DNA from: Acanthaster planci
Taxonomy: Eukaryota > Echinodermata > Asteroidea > Valvatida > Acanthasteridae
DNA length: 62,000 nt
Reading direction: 5' to 3'
NCBI RefSeq assembly: GCF_001949145.1
Contig: NW_019091459.1
Location: 47,240-109,239 of the forward strand
Both the position numbers and the translations under genes were made by a program. The notes beneath the pieces were generated by a model, which saw only the letters and a program-made list of their open reading frames with translations, searched no databases and was not told the origin of the DNA. Numbering within the stretch: position 1 is the first letter of the stretch; the number at the start of each line of letters is the position of its first letter. Positions 35,609-47,593 of the stretch are shown here, in pieces.

Positions 35609-38600
35609 TCAGATTTTGTGATAAATTTTCACCGAGTACGTATCTGCTACAGCTAGCTGGTGCCCGTCAGCAGTGAAGGTGATACCCTGAGGATTGTGCA
35701 GTCCTTGGGCGACGCACACCACGAAGGCACCATGTGCGTCATACTGGTGCACGTGTCCCTGGTCCCGCTCCCCACTCGTCACTGCCACATAGATACACGT
35801 TGTGTCGCAGCACACGCCCGTACACTGATACACGGGCTGGCCGTCTATCAACGGCCGGATGATGAACAGCAGTGTCTCATTTCTGCTGTCGACGACATGT
35901 ACTTCCTTTTGGAACCCACCGCTGATGACAAGCCTTTCGCGGAAGGCACTACCCGAGCCAACAGCTACGAAATAAGGCTTAATTTTCAAGTATACAATGC
36001 GCTTCAGCGAACCATCGTTGCGGTTGTGCTCCGTCAGGACGTTTTTACTGACGTCCCCAACTACCACGGTGCCGTCTTTCCTGATCGCCACGCTTCGGAA
36101 GTCACATTTCCTCTTGCCGGCCACAGAGGCCACCATGTTATCCTTGGTGTACAATTGTACGTGGCTGGTGTCGTCGACAACTGCTAACTGCGTACGAAGG
36201 GCTGCAATGTCACGAGGAACTGAAGGGAGAAGATAAGGGTAACAGTCGTGAGTATCTGGAAAAAAGTTTCAATTTGCGTCAAGAGGAATATGCCACGTTC
36301 TTAAGCTAATTTTCTCAGGCTAAATGTACTGACTTTTTCTTTCAAGATTCAAGGGGTTTTTCTTCCAGTGCAAATAATTGTCGTATTTGTGTGAAGAAGC
36401 TATGTACGGTTTCCTGAAGTAGCACTTAAATTTTCCTCACATGCAGAAAGGCCTTGAAGTCGATTGGTAATAGGTAGGAAATGAGACTAGTAATAACAAA
36501 AATACTAGAAGTAAACAAATGGCCGACATGTGTTTAAATATAATTAAGACACAACACACAGAACATACGAAACTTTCTCATCACCGACCGAGTGCATAAC
36601 TGAATCTAGAGGCCAGTTTGATTTGTGCGGATCCGGACTCGCTGCCCAACGACCCGACGATGGTTCACTGACACTAGACCTCGCCTCGTGGATAGAGTAA
36701 ACCAGCTGTTTGGGATCACTGATTGAGATCCAAGTCCATGTGAAACAAGAAAACCCTTGGTAGTACTCTGCTCTGTGAAAGAATAGCCATACAGTGAACT
36801 CCTTACCTCCCTGGATTGGAATGGTCCTCAAAGCGTTGCCCTCGGTGCTGAACGCAACCAGCCGTTTGTTGATGAAGTCCGCCACTTCGATCTCACCTGG
36901 CCAGCGAGCGGCGATACCCTTCGCCCACCCGAACTCCCCTGGTCCGCTACCCTTGCTGCCGAACTGGTGATACTTGATCCACGTCCCTCCGAGCTCCAGT
37001 CGTCCTAGACCCATGTTGCCGACCCCTGGACTTTCTTTGAAGCTCAGGTAAGACAGTTTGGGGTCGCTTTGAGGGCAGTGCTGATCGTTCATCATATCGA
37101 CGACCTTGCTTATCATAAGATATTGCGAAAGAAATGTGGGGTGGTGAGATAATTTCGTAATGTCGCTAGCCGTCTCCAGTGCATGTTGCTTTACGCGGAG
37201 CAGCACTGTCGCTCGCTTCTCCTGTTCGTGGAACGTCTTCCCCCGATTAACCTCCAGCTTCTTGACCTCCTCAATGAGCCGCTTCTCCTCGGCTTGGACC
37301 TCTGCAATCACTCTCGAAGCTTTCTCCCGGACTTTCTTCACAGTCCTGGACACCTTCTTTTCAAAGTCATCCCTTACCCGTGATGCATCTGCTAAGAATT
37401 CTCTAATTTCCTCGATCTGTCCTCCCAGGACAGGTACTTTATTTGCCAGCAGCGGCCTATATTTTTCAGAGGCCGCTTCGCAGGTGATGCAGTGATGTTT
37501 TGGTTTGCCGTGGTCGTCTTCTGAACACCGCTCACAGATCAACTCGTCGCACGTCATGCACATGAGCGTGTATGTTTCTCCAGCGTGCTTAAGACAGTTG
37601 TTAGTTTCACCTGATGTTGACAGGCTCATGTTGACATCGTGAACCTCATCACCTCGGACATCATTCACCATCATATCAATCTCTGGAAAGAAAAGAAATC
37701 ACTTTTTCTCTTCAATACGCGTCAGGCTGGATGCCCTAGCTTGGCCTGGACACAGGTTAAAAAAAAGGTTGAATAACAAAGACAATTTTAAATACGACCA
37801 AGAATGCTGCGTTAGCCGGCGTGGGATATTTTTGCAGTCTGTATTGACAGGACCCATGCCCGTGGGCGTAAATTCCGGGGGAAAAGTGTATACCCCCAAC
37901 ACTTCTCAAGGTGGGTGGATGGGCTATGGAATCATCCCCCATCCCCGCTTTATAGTGATGAGAAAAAAATGTCGCACTATGAAGTGTTTTTAAAACTTTC
38001 AATGACTAAAAGATGTTTCGTATCACTCAAAAAAATGGAGAACCATTAGAAAAAACCATAAATATGCCCTCCGGAAAAAATGTAGGCCTACGTCAGCATC
38101 ATGAACATCGATCTCTGTATGGTGTCAACCCTCCCCTCCTCGCTTTTCAGATTTTTACGGGCGGGCAACTCGTCCCCAACCCCCATTCTCCCTCAATTCC
38201 CAGCACAGATTTGCGCCACTGCCCGTGCCATTTTAAGCCTACTTATCTTTGCTGATTTCGAAGCGTCGGTGACAGGACGAAGAATTTACAACACAGACAT
38301 AATTTGGAACATTTTCTTTACAGGACTGTTCATCATCTAACACCATCACCTTTGTAGATTTTGGGGGGAGGGGATATGGTTGGATTAGGCTAAGCTCATG
38401 CAGCATCAAGGGCAGACCCGGATGGAAAGGGGCAACGAGGGCCACGCCCCCAAATTAAAAAGCCATTTTTCCGTATTTTTCAGTGTCGTTTCTTCCAAAA
38501 GAAAAAAGCTCCAGCATGAAGCTTCAAACTCCGGAAAGCCAAAAGATTACATGAACTAATTTCAAAATTTTGGCCTCCCAAAACTTAATGCTCCCCTCCG

Positions 38601-40134
38601 AAAATGTGGTTTTCGATCTACACTTTGCAACATGGTATTTTTCCCAAAATCCTTTCCTTAATAGATCTCAAACGTGATGACGTAACACAGTGTTTTCAGT
38701 GGTGCATTGTGGGTTTAAGATGGGGACGACAGTACGCGCGCTATTGCTAGAAAATTATGCGCATGGAAAATTGTCAAAAAGATCCGAGACTGAGAAAGCC
38801 TATATTTTTCAATATGGTTCGTGTTAACTGTTGTATGCTATTGTGTGTATCAAGAACACGATGAACGCCAGAGCTGCATTGTTTTTGTTTTGTTTTTTGT
38901 TTTTGTTTTTTTTTCAAGCTTCCAGGAGACCGCAAGTTTGCTATGTCTAAAGTCGCACGAAGGCTCGCATGACTGACGATCGTGTCCGCCATCTTTGATT
39001 TCTATCCCCACATTTCACCCACAATGCAAAGCCGGTAAACACTGCGCTACCTCATTATATTTTTGGTCTATTACAATGTGGAACCACATGTAGGAGATCG
39101 TGACCTCCGGAAGACAGGCTTTCAAGGTTTTTAACGTTTTACCTTCCTGCAATGATGCACAAGCCCCGTGTTCCTCGCAAGGGCCTTCTTGCGGCTGATG
39201 GGAGATAATAGGATGGAATTCATTGGGTAAATTGGAGACAGTTGTGTTTTCCTTGTTGACCATGTCGGTGATACGACGATCCAGCCCTTCCACAGCCTGT
39301 GGTTGACTTCCAGCTCGAGAAATAGGGGAACCTGCAATGTGGCGGTTTAAATCAGATGCTGTGAAAACCTGTGTGTGATGTTCGTGTATGTTGGAAAATC
39401 TTATTATTCCATGCAGTGACGTTGCTTTGCTTTTTGTCTGCCTGTTTTGCTTATGTTTTGTGTTGTAAACATTTTTGATGGTTCATTTTAAATGGCATAA
39501 AAGAGAAGCAGTTAGCCCAGTGTTTGTTATCTATCAATCTGTTAATATTTACAAAGTTGATCGTGCCAGATATAATGATGTTTATACCTCGGAGTTGCTG
39601 GGCGAGGTCTGTTCTTTTAATCTTTTTCAAAGCGGCACACAGCACGGCCACTTGATCCACATCAGAGGTCAGCTTCTGTCGCCACCTGACCAGCATGTTG
39701 AAGATTTGGTTCTCCGTTTGGCCGGGAAAATCCATCTTAAGTACCGAAATCTCCACAGCTTTCAGCCCGAGGAACGACGCCAGGGACTGCCACTCGAAGC
39801 TGAGCTCCTGAGACAACTCCCGTAATTTTGGATCTTGTAAACCTGGAGGGAAGAAGGGCAAAAAGATACACTGCTTGATTGAATGTGGATGTAGACATTT
39901 TGATGCAAGTGTAAGTCAAGCTGAAAAAGCTGGTTTTTAAGTCTCACTGCACCAGAACCAGAGGACACCAGTTCATGCTCTTAAAAATGCAAATCAACGA
40001 GGGGCTGAATAGAAGAAAGTTGTGGATGTGTGGAACTGTCTGTCAGAGCAGGTAGTGAATGCAAAACAAACGAACTACTTAAAGGGAAAGGGGTATGAAG
40101 CACAACAAGACTTACACCTTAAATCTTCACCCAT
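35609..40134 (-). CDS. Death domain - B-box2 - coiled coil - NHL protein (RING-less TRIM-like), 5 predicted coding exons
   Basis: Predicted coding exons on the minus strand are 40134-40116, 39842-39588, 39331-39143, 37682-36807 and 36219-35609. They sum to 1950 bases, 649 residues plus a TGA stop, and every junction is phase 1 with GT-AG ends. Residues 7-91 form a Death-domain-like six-helix region with the family pattern W..LA..LGL, I..L, PG, ML..W and a closing DLAQQLR. Residues 92-154 are a linker. From about 170 a B-box2 zinc site follows (CLKH, CMTC, CERC, DDH..HH), then a charged coiled coil (about 215-310), then NHL repeats starting near WIKYHQFGSKGSGPGEF and ending at VKIYHKI. No RING or B-box1 is seen. 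Established for these families: Death domains mediate homotypic assembly in innate immune and apoptotic signalling, and NHL propellers bind RNA or protein. The last two exons match the gene at 44.7-47.5 kb. The 19-base first exon (MGEDLR) is the weakest part; its ATG context is mediocre but its GTAAGT donor is good. No clear AATAAA was seen after the stop. Confidence 0.78.
37785..38255 (-). repeat. Interspersed repeat family R, copy 2, inside an intron of the Death-NHL gene
   Basis: Opposite orientation to the copy at 30.1 kb and same orientation as that at 41.8 kb. Shared words include TATCACTCAAAAAA, ATGAACATCGATCTCTGTAT, ACGGGCGGGCAACTCGTCCC and CCAGCACAGATTTGCGCCACT. Confidence 0.65.
38881..38914. 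repeat. T-rich simple repeat
   Basis: Poly-T with G interruptions inside an intron of the Death-NHL gene. Confidence 0.8.
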
Positions 40135-41804
40135 TGATCCCAATGTAAGTTCTAATGTTTTGATAAATTGGCTAATGGTTTAAGCCAGCATGCGCTAAAA
40201 ACTGTATTCCTTCCACAGCAGCATGCATCAAAAGCCCCACCAGTTTGATAAATCTGTCTTTATACTGCTGTACGTCTGTACCAACACCCACATTCACCAC
40301 TTAACAAGAAATGAACTCAGGCACGTCACTGCCGACTCTGCCCGGGTAATGACCTGAAGTATGTCGAACAAAGTCAATAAGACAAGTCTGAAATTTATTG
40401 TTAGCAACAAACAGTCATGTTCTGTGGGATTAGATAAGATAAGATGTGATTCAGCTTTGACAGCAAAGACGTTTATGTGCAATCAGATAACACAGTGTAC
40501 AAAATTTTATTCAAATTTAACTCGCAAGTGGTTTATTAGCGTATTTGAGGTATCGCGGAGACAGTAGGAGGGCGCTATTTGGTTTGAGAAAAATCTTTTA
40601 TATGTTTGTTGAAAATTTACCCACTTTTATTGAGTCAATCATTCTGTAATAAAAGCTAATGGCGGCAGACACCGTGACAGTTGCCGGTTGTTGTACGGGG
40701 TAGGCGTGGTGTTGGGCGGGGGGGGCTAAGGGTCTGTGCCCCCTCTCCCCCCTCAAAAACACTTTTGTCTAGCCCCCAATACCCCCAAATTAAAAATAAA
40801 TAGAACTAATAGAGCAGTAGCAAAAGCTAACAGGTGACGTCACGTGCGAAGGGTATACCCCCCCCAAAAAAAAAACCAATATTGGCTCTCCTGGGCCTCT
40901 GTTTGGTGATACTCGCTCGGTACAAAGTCCCTAACAATACTAGTTCACAATTATTGAGGGCAGTCAAGAATGTCAAGTGGAACAACACTACATTTGTCGT
41001 TCGAGCTGCGCCGTGTTACGTTGCATTGTGATGTGCTAAAGAACCCGGAAAGAAATCAGGGTGTCACAAAATGAAATTCTTGGGACGGCTACACTGTAAT
41101 ATTTTGGCCCTGGCCAGGCAAGGATCGAACCCGGGTCAAATTAATGAGGGGCAAGCCCAGCCACAATTTTTTCTAAGGATTTCTGGTACGCCATGGAGGT
41201 TTGCAACCCTTGCCGAATTTTCGTGATGGTTATTTAGTGTTTACGGATAAAAGATCTGATATTAAGGTCTCTTCTTGTCCATTGATTTGAAAAAAAACAA
41301 ATTGCAGACATTGTCCTCGTTACTTTAAAGGGCGCTTTAGTGTGCAACTGTGTGAGCTACAACATGGTTTAAAACGTAATTCACCTTCCATATTCATCAG
41401 TCCTCGGCTTGTTTCTGCAACGGTTCCGTCGTGGTGCTATGAACTACATGCATGGACTTCTTACCTAGATGTATAAAATAAAAACAGGCGCATCTTCGGT
41501 TTTCATCCATTTGTAAAGTGATTTGAGCTAAAAATAAACGTAATCACAGGTAGACATAAATTGCAATTAAAGTAATTCAAAAGGAATCTATCACTAAATA
41601 AGAAATCTCCGAAAGTTTGAAACGTTGCAAATACCCAAATTTGGCTAGTGCCCGTTTTATACCTGAAACGCGAGGCAAGTTTTATTTTTCAATAAAATAC
41701 AATCGTGGTTTTAAAAACTAGAATGTGACAAGCAGGGATGGGAAGACTATTCTAGATTCTTTTCAGTCCGGCAAAACGACAGAAAAGCAAGACAAGACTA
41801 CAAA
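40135..41804. other. 5' flank of the Death-NHL gene, no further exon found
   Basis: I looked for an upstream RING exon on the minus strand and found none. A tRNA B-box-like word (GGTTCGATCC, minus strand, near 41.13 kb) may mark an eroded SINE. Confidence 0.45.
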
Positions 41805-42190
41805 AGGGGATGAAGGGCACAGATCCCACGGAAGGGGGTATATATCCCACACCCACTTTTTTGAGGTCGGAGAATTGGGATTGGGAAGAACATTTTGAAT
41901 TTCACAACGACTTAAAGCATTCTATATCACTCAAAAAAGGAACGCAATTTTATAAACCCATAAATATGATATACGATTCGACATGGATGTAATAAAATTC
42001 CAGATGTACATCAATAGAATGAACATCGACCTTTATATGAACTCCTTTGGTGTCACGCCCTCCACCTTACCAAGCTTTTCAAATGTTCATGGCCGGGCGA
42101 GTCATCCCCTCCACCTTTTCCCATTCCCATCTAACAATTTCCAGCACAGATCTACGCCACTGGACAAGACCACGGTCAGATTTGTTTCTA
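41805..42190 (-). repeat. Interspersed repeat family R, copy 3
   Basis: It aligns with the 37.79-38.26 kb copy through TATCACTCAAAAAAGGA, ATGAACATCGACCTTTATAT, GGCCGGGCGAGTCATCCCCT and CCAGCACAGATCTACGCCACT. Confidence 0.65.
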
Positions 42191-44704
42191 AACCAGCAAT
42201 TTCGATGTTTCCAGAAAAATGAGAACATGCCAGGGTGATTCCAGAAGTTCCACCCTAGTTACTCCATAGTTACGACTGTTGTTTTCGGGTGGCATGCGTC
42301 CCGTTAATGCACACCTCAATTGAAACTTCAATATGAACTGATGGATACGTTGGGAAAGGCTTATTCAGGAACGCAAATGTTTGATCCCTTGACAGTCTTC
42401 TTGGCCAGAATTGTAAAGGTTAAATACGTTTCATATGAGGGGACGGTATAAACAAAAACAGCAAAATCCACGTTAGGCCTACCGTGAAGCCCTGCTAATA
42501 TTGTTCGTATTTACCCTCTTAATGACAAATCAAACGCACAAGTCCTCTAGAGTTAGGGGCTTAGCTCTGGTCATGTTCACTCGGTCATAAAAAAATAGCA
42601 GAGTTCATTTATTCGGTTTTATGCTAAATAAAACAGAAGATATAATGGCCTACCTATTAGCTGCCCTTTCGTAGTTCAAAATATTTGTCAAGAAAGCTCC
42701 AATGACACAGGAAAACAGATGCAACTCCCTGACCGTTAAATACAAGCCAAGGCGCCCGTCCACCACGGCACATATACAACAAAATATGGCTACCTTCAGT
42801 TTCCGGGTGATATATCACTGTTACAAGGTCTTCAACTCTTCACCACCGCCCGTTATGTTAGGCTCTGTCGTATGCACTACAGGAAACCAGATTTTTTCCC
42901 TAGTTTTCTTTCACTTTAAAGCTTAAAGCTTCCGTGTTTAGTCGTGTACTTTGAACACCCAACAGAAGGCTACCTGATTTTTTTTTTCACAGTACAGGAG
43001 ACAATGACAAGCATACGCTCACACGAACTTGTAACAGTTTCGCTACGAAAGGGCGTTATAATGTTCTGTGCAGTTGATGGAAGAGGGCCTTGTTTACCCC
43101 TGGACAAGTGAATGGGGCTGAGGATAAATAGATTAGGTGAATATTAGACTTTTCCCCTTTACTTTAAGAGTGCTCTTGCTTTCGAATACTTTTATTCCCC
43201 CGTAGAACGTTCATATTGAGCATATTTTGCGGCTGTTTCATTTATAAAATAATTGAGGGATAGCTCCCAGTCCAACCAAAATGATAGTCCTGTACAAAAC
43301 TCGAACCACTTTTTTTGTTTGTTTTATTAATTCATTTCCATAGACTTACGGCGGCAGCTAATTTGAAACTAATTGCTTTACAATAATTGTTGCATAAAAA
43401 GTCAATTTATAGCTTTAAAATAATGTTCCTCTAAAAGAATGTAACACATAGTTCGAACACTTTGTCTAGTCTTGATCAGGTAGGCCTAAACCCCCTTAAT
43501 TGAAATGGTTTGGGCTTGGATATGTGATAATGCAAACCTGTTAAAGACGTATAGGGCCAATTTTATTACAGTCTTATTTTTCCAACATAGCAATTACCGC
43601 TACAGGGGACTTATATAATTCAAGCAGCTCATTCAATGTTTTCTTTAATGTCGTGTAGTTGTCATTTTCTCTCTTGGAGGGAGAGAAAAGTCTGTGTTTT
43701 GTAATCTTATTCTTATTTTCGAACTTCTTTGTTATACTTAGATATTTTCAGCAAAACATCACTTTTGATATTTACTTGCTAATCAATTTGAAGTGTCATT
43801 TCGCTGAATAAATGTCGAATAATGTGCATATAAAAACACACAGTTCTTTGTCATGCTAAACATAAGACAATACAAAGTTTTTATAGCAATGACATGCCCA
43901 AAATCCCACTGAAGTACAGTTGCGAAGGTTAAAGTCAGTATTTTGTTCTTTGCAGCAAGCATTCTAATTGCATTCTAATTCAACAGTTGCTTACAATTAA
44001 ACATTAACATACGTGGCAATTTGCTTTTGTTCATACGTCCTGTACCGAAGCTGACCTATTAGTACTGGCCAATCTCATGTTCAATGAATTCCTATTAGAA
44101 GAGATAGTACCGAACTTTATACGTGTACGATCAGATGCTTAACTTCCAGCTGCATGGGCCTCGTTTAATTACTAATTTATTATTCATTAATTTTTATCAC
44201 TTATTGGTAATAATAGGTATGCAGTTCTGGGAGCGTGTGTTACCTAGAGCAGACTAACTGAACATCGCGGGTTCACAAACGACTAGGCATTGCAGCAACA
44301 AGGTTTGAAAGAAAAAAAACATTTGATTTGGGGCCTCACGTTGATACTGGGTAACGTATAAAATCACAAACATCAATGTTGTATGTACTTTAAAATAGTC
44401 TGTAAAATCCCCGAAGATCCGTTCATAATTTTTACACATGTGCACAAGTGTTTCTTATTCGAAACTGTGAAAACAAAACACTCAGATAACCTCATAAAAA
44501 TCGTTTTAGGCGAATCAATAAGACTCAAATTATTTTGGAGTAACTTATAAAAAATTCATTGCATTTAGTACAGGAACGTCAATTTTTTGGTTTGCTTTTG
44601 TAATTCAGTTGTCTATGGTGGAAATCTTCATGTTATTGTCAGATAAACGATAGCTTCTCACAGTATGGCTACTGTAATGTCTCAGCTTTGCCAAACAGCC
44701 ACTT
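42191..44704. other. No gene recognised between the two TRIM-NHL genes
   Basis: AT-rich. One minus-strand stretch at 42.67-42.84 kb stays open for about 55 codons, but it has no start, splice site or second copy to support it. Confidence 0.5.
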
Positions 44705-44710
44705 TTTATT
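44705..44710 (-). promoter_or_regulatory. Putative poly(A) signal of the RING TRIM-NHL gene
   Basis: The minus strand reads AATAAA here, only about 20 bases past the TAG stop of the TRIM-NHL gene. If used, the 3' UTR would be only about 40 to 50 bases long. This is a motif match only, with no transcript evidence. Confidence 0.4.
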
Positions 44711-44731
44711 AACAACAGGGCAGTACTTTTT

Positions 44732-47548
44732 CTAGATGTGTTCCAACTGAAATATCTTGACCGATGTCCAATCGGCAACGGCCAACTGTTGCTTGCCAGG
44801 ACAAACCTTGATGTTCATTGGGTAGTGGAGGTCATGAGCGATACAGGCGCGGAACTTGCCCGTGGAGTCGTAGTGGTGGATATGGCCGGTGTCGCCGCCG
44901 TTGTGCATGGCCAAGAAGATCCCTGAGCTATCGCAGCACACGCCAGTGCAGTACTCCACGCGGTCGTTGGCCACACGCGGCCGAATGGAGAGCAGGGTGG
45001 CACCTGCGTCGTCCACTACGTCCAAAACGCGTTTGTCTGCGCCGCTGACTAGCAACCTACCCGTTGCGTTATCAATGGCTAGGTAGTGAGGTGGCGTGTC
45101 TACAGGGATGGTTCGTATCAGCGAGCCATCTGCAGGCCGGTGTTCAGTCACGACCCTCCTCTGGATGTCCCCCACCACGATAGTGCCGTCTCTCTTGACC
45201 ACAACGCTGGCCAGATTCACTCGGGTCTTTCCCACCTCGGCAGCAGGCACGGTGGCGAAGTCAAAGGCCAGCGTCTTGTCGGTATTGAAGACCTTGACGT
45301 AGTTCGTGGTGTCGGTGACTATCAGCTGGTGGTTGAAGGTAGCAACGTCAAACGGGTCTGATTATTGCCCAAAGGGAGAGAAATAAAAAAGTGAATAAGT
45401 TCTTAGGAAAAACATGCTATCTGCAAATGATATTAATGAATGTATCTTGACTTGGAAAACACACTGTAAGCCATGGCGAGAGCGGGGGCTGAATATTCTG
45501 AGACAGTTGCTATGCGACTAGTTAAAACCGAATTATTCCATTTTCCTTCCAACACCGTCCTCCACCGGGACATTGTACTTGTGAAGCATTTTGCTAGAAT
45601 TTGTCTCTTTTTCCTCTTTGTAGCAGAGCAAATTTCAAAGATGTGAACCGCTGCTTGAAAATTTCGCACTGATTGAATTAATTCCCTGCCATTCTGCATA
45701 AGAGGAGCGGTTCCATTGTTCTTCAAGGGGTTTTTCACAAACCACCAGCATTCACTTCACTGGAAAGAGTGAGGTGATTTTAACTGTTTCTATCATTTCT
45801 GCACTGTGCCTGAAGAGTTTAGTCCTAAAAGAGCCAGGTTATTTTGGCCATCTCACAGCCGTGGGGGGTCAAATTTGCCCCTCCCCCAGACCTCGGCTGT
45901 GCCTCTCTCGAATTTTTTTTAACTTGGCATGCATGTACCAGACACTCCTTATCATTATAAATGTGAAGTGCTGAACGTAATCGAACGTATTGTTTTGTTG
46001 ATAGAGCCATTTGAAGTTCAAGGCTACATGCGTACCACCCATCGTGCATTGAACACCCTATGATAGTGAAAAAGTATATATTTTTGGCTGACCCGTCTTG
46101 GGAAATGAGCAAAGAGTTGGCAACGAGTTACTCTTAAAGTCCTAAGGGCTTAACTACTGAACAAAATGCACTGAGGCAATATCAGGAAAAATGTTGAGGG
46201 GGCGGTTCCACCCCTGGCCCTTTTTGGGTTTAAGCTAATCCTACTCACAGTCTTCCGTTGGAATTGTTTTCTTCAGCGTCCCGTCAGTGCTGCAGATGAC
46301 CACACGCTTGTTCCACTGGTCAGCCACTGCAATCTCCCCGATAGGCAGAGCAGCAATCCCACGGGCACAGCTGAAGTCCCCCTCCCCGTTACCCTCTTTC
46401 CCGAACTGCCGGCAGACCTCCCACTTGCCTTCCATCACAAGGTTGCCCAGGTTGATGCGGCCGTCAATCTCGTTGCTGCTGGCGAACTTTAGGAAGCCGA
46501 GCCGTGCGTCAATCTTGGGCGGCCTCTGGGTTCCGAGCGCCTGCAGGTCCTTGCTGATGGTGGAGTGAAGTGAGATGAAGTCAGTCTTGGTGGCAGTGCT
46601 GGTAAGATTCCGAGCCGTCGTGAGCGAGTGTTGTATTCGTTCTTTCTTCCCGTTCATTTTGCTTGTGAACTCCTGGAACTTTGCTGATCGGTCTTTCTTG
46701 ATCTTCTGGATATCCTCTATCATCCGCTTTTCCTCTGCAGCCACCATATCTTTCATCTCTGCCGCCCTCTGGCGGATATCTTTGACAGCCTCGTCGCAGG
46801 ACGTGCTTAATCCAGCGTTCAACTCCAGAGCGTTTTCCAGAGACTCTTCCATCATCATCACCGCATAGTGCAGTGCCGGGAAGAGTTCCCCAAGCGACTG
46901 TTTCCGATCAAGGAAGGCAGTGTTGATGTCCACGTATTTGTGGTACCGGGCTTCGCTGTGATCGACCAGAGTGCAGTCGTGGCAGATCAGCTCCTGACAG
47001 GTCTCGCAGAGGAGGGTCAACGTTTCCCCGTAGTGCCGGCGGCATTTGGGCGCGATCTCCACGCGGGCCTTGCTGACTTCCACCACCCCGTGCTTGATCT
47101 CGTCCAGGGTGGCGATCGTGTGGCTAGATAGGGCGGCGAAGCGAGTGTGAGCCCTTTCACAGCCGGCGCAGAGGTAGAGCGCGCAGTCCAGGCAGCGGGA
47201 AACAGCCGAGTTGTGGCTGTCTTCGCAGGACCCGCAAGACAGCTTGGCGTCCCCGCAATTGGCTACCTGCTCCTGCATGACGATCTCGTCAATGAGACCG
47301 ATCAGGTAGACATTGGTCTTCAGACCGTCCACGCCGGCAGGGAGGTCCGTCTCCTGCCGACAGACGGGGCAGAGGACCCGTGGCACTTCGTGGGCCTTGC
47401 TGGTGGGTTTCACCCGGGAAGAGTTGGATGCCTTGTGTTTCTTGATGCACTCTGCGCAGAAACTATGCAAGCAGTCCAGAAGCTTAGGGTTGTTGAATCG
47501 TCCACAACAGAGGGCACACTCCAGCTTTTTTCTTTTACCATTGTCCAT
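44732..47548 (-). CDS. TRIM-NHL protein (RING, B-box1, B-box2, coiled coil, NHL), likely E3 ubiquitin ligase
   Basis: Two exons: 47548-46249 and 45357-44732, joined phase 1 across an 891-base intron (donor GTGAGT, acceptor AATCAG after a CTCTCCCTTT tract). The product is 641 residues. A C3HC4 RING is at residues 11-63 (CALC, CLHSFCAEC, CPVC), B-box1 from about 98 (CGDAKLSCGSC), B-box2 around 175-215 (CRRH, CETC, CHDC), a coiled coil around 220-335 and NHL repeats from about 395 (WEVCRQFGKEGNGEGDF) to VKIFQLEHI. There is no filamin domain between coiled coil and NHL, unlike TRIM2, TRIM3 and TRIM71. I chose the ATG at 47548 because its context (A at -3, G at +4) is strong; an in-frame ATG eight codons upstream has a poor context. 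RING TRIMs are E3 ubiquitin ligases, so that role is inferred from family. The neighbour at 35.6-40.1 kb is a paralog in the same orientation. Confidence 0.9.
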
Positions 47549-47593
47549 ACTCTGTCCTAGAATCTGCATGGGAAATCCATGAATACCCTTCAA

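Noticed and set aside
42670-42840. Open minus-strand stretch between the TRIM-NHL genes
   Set aside because: No start, splice signals or duplicate to support it.
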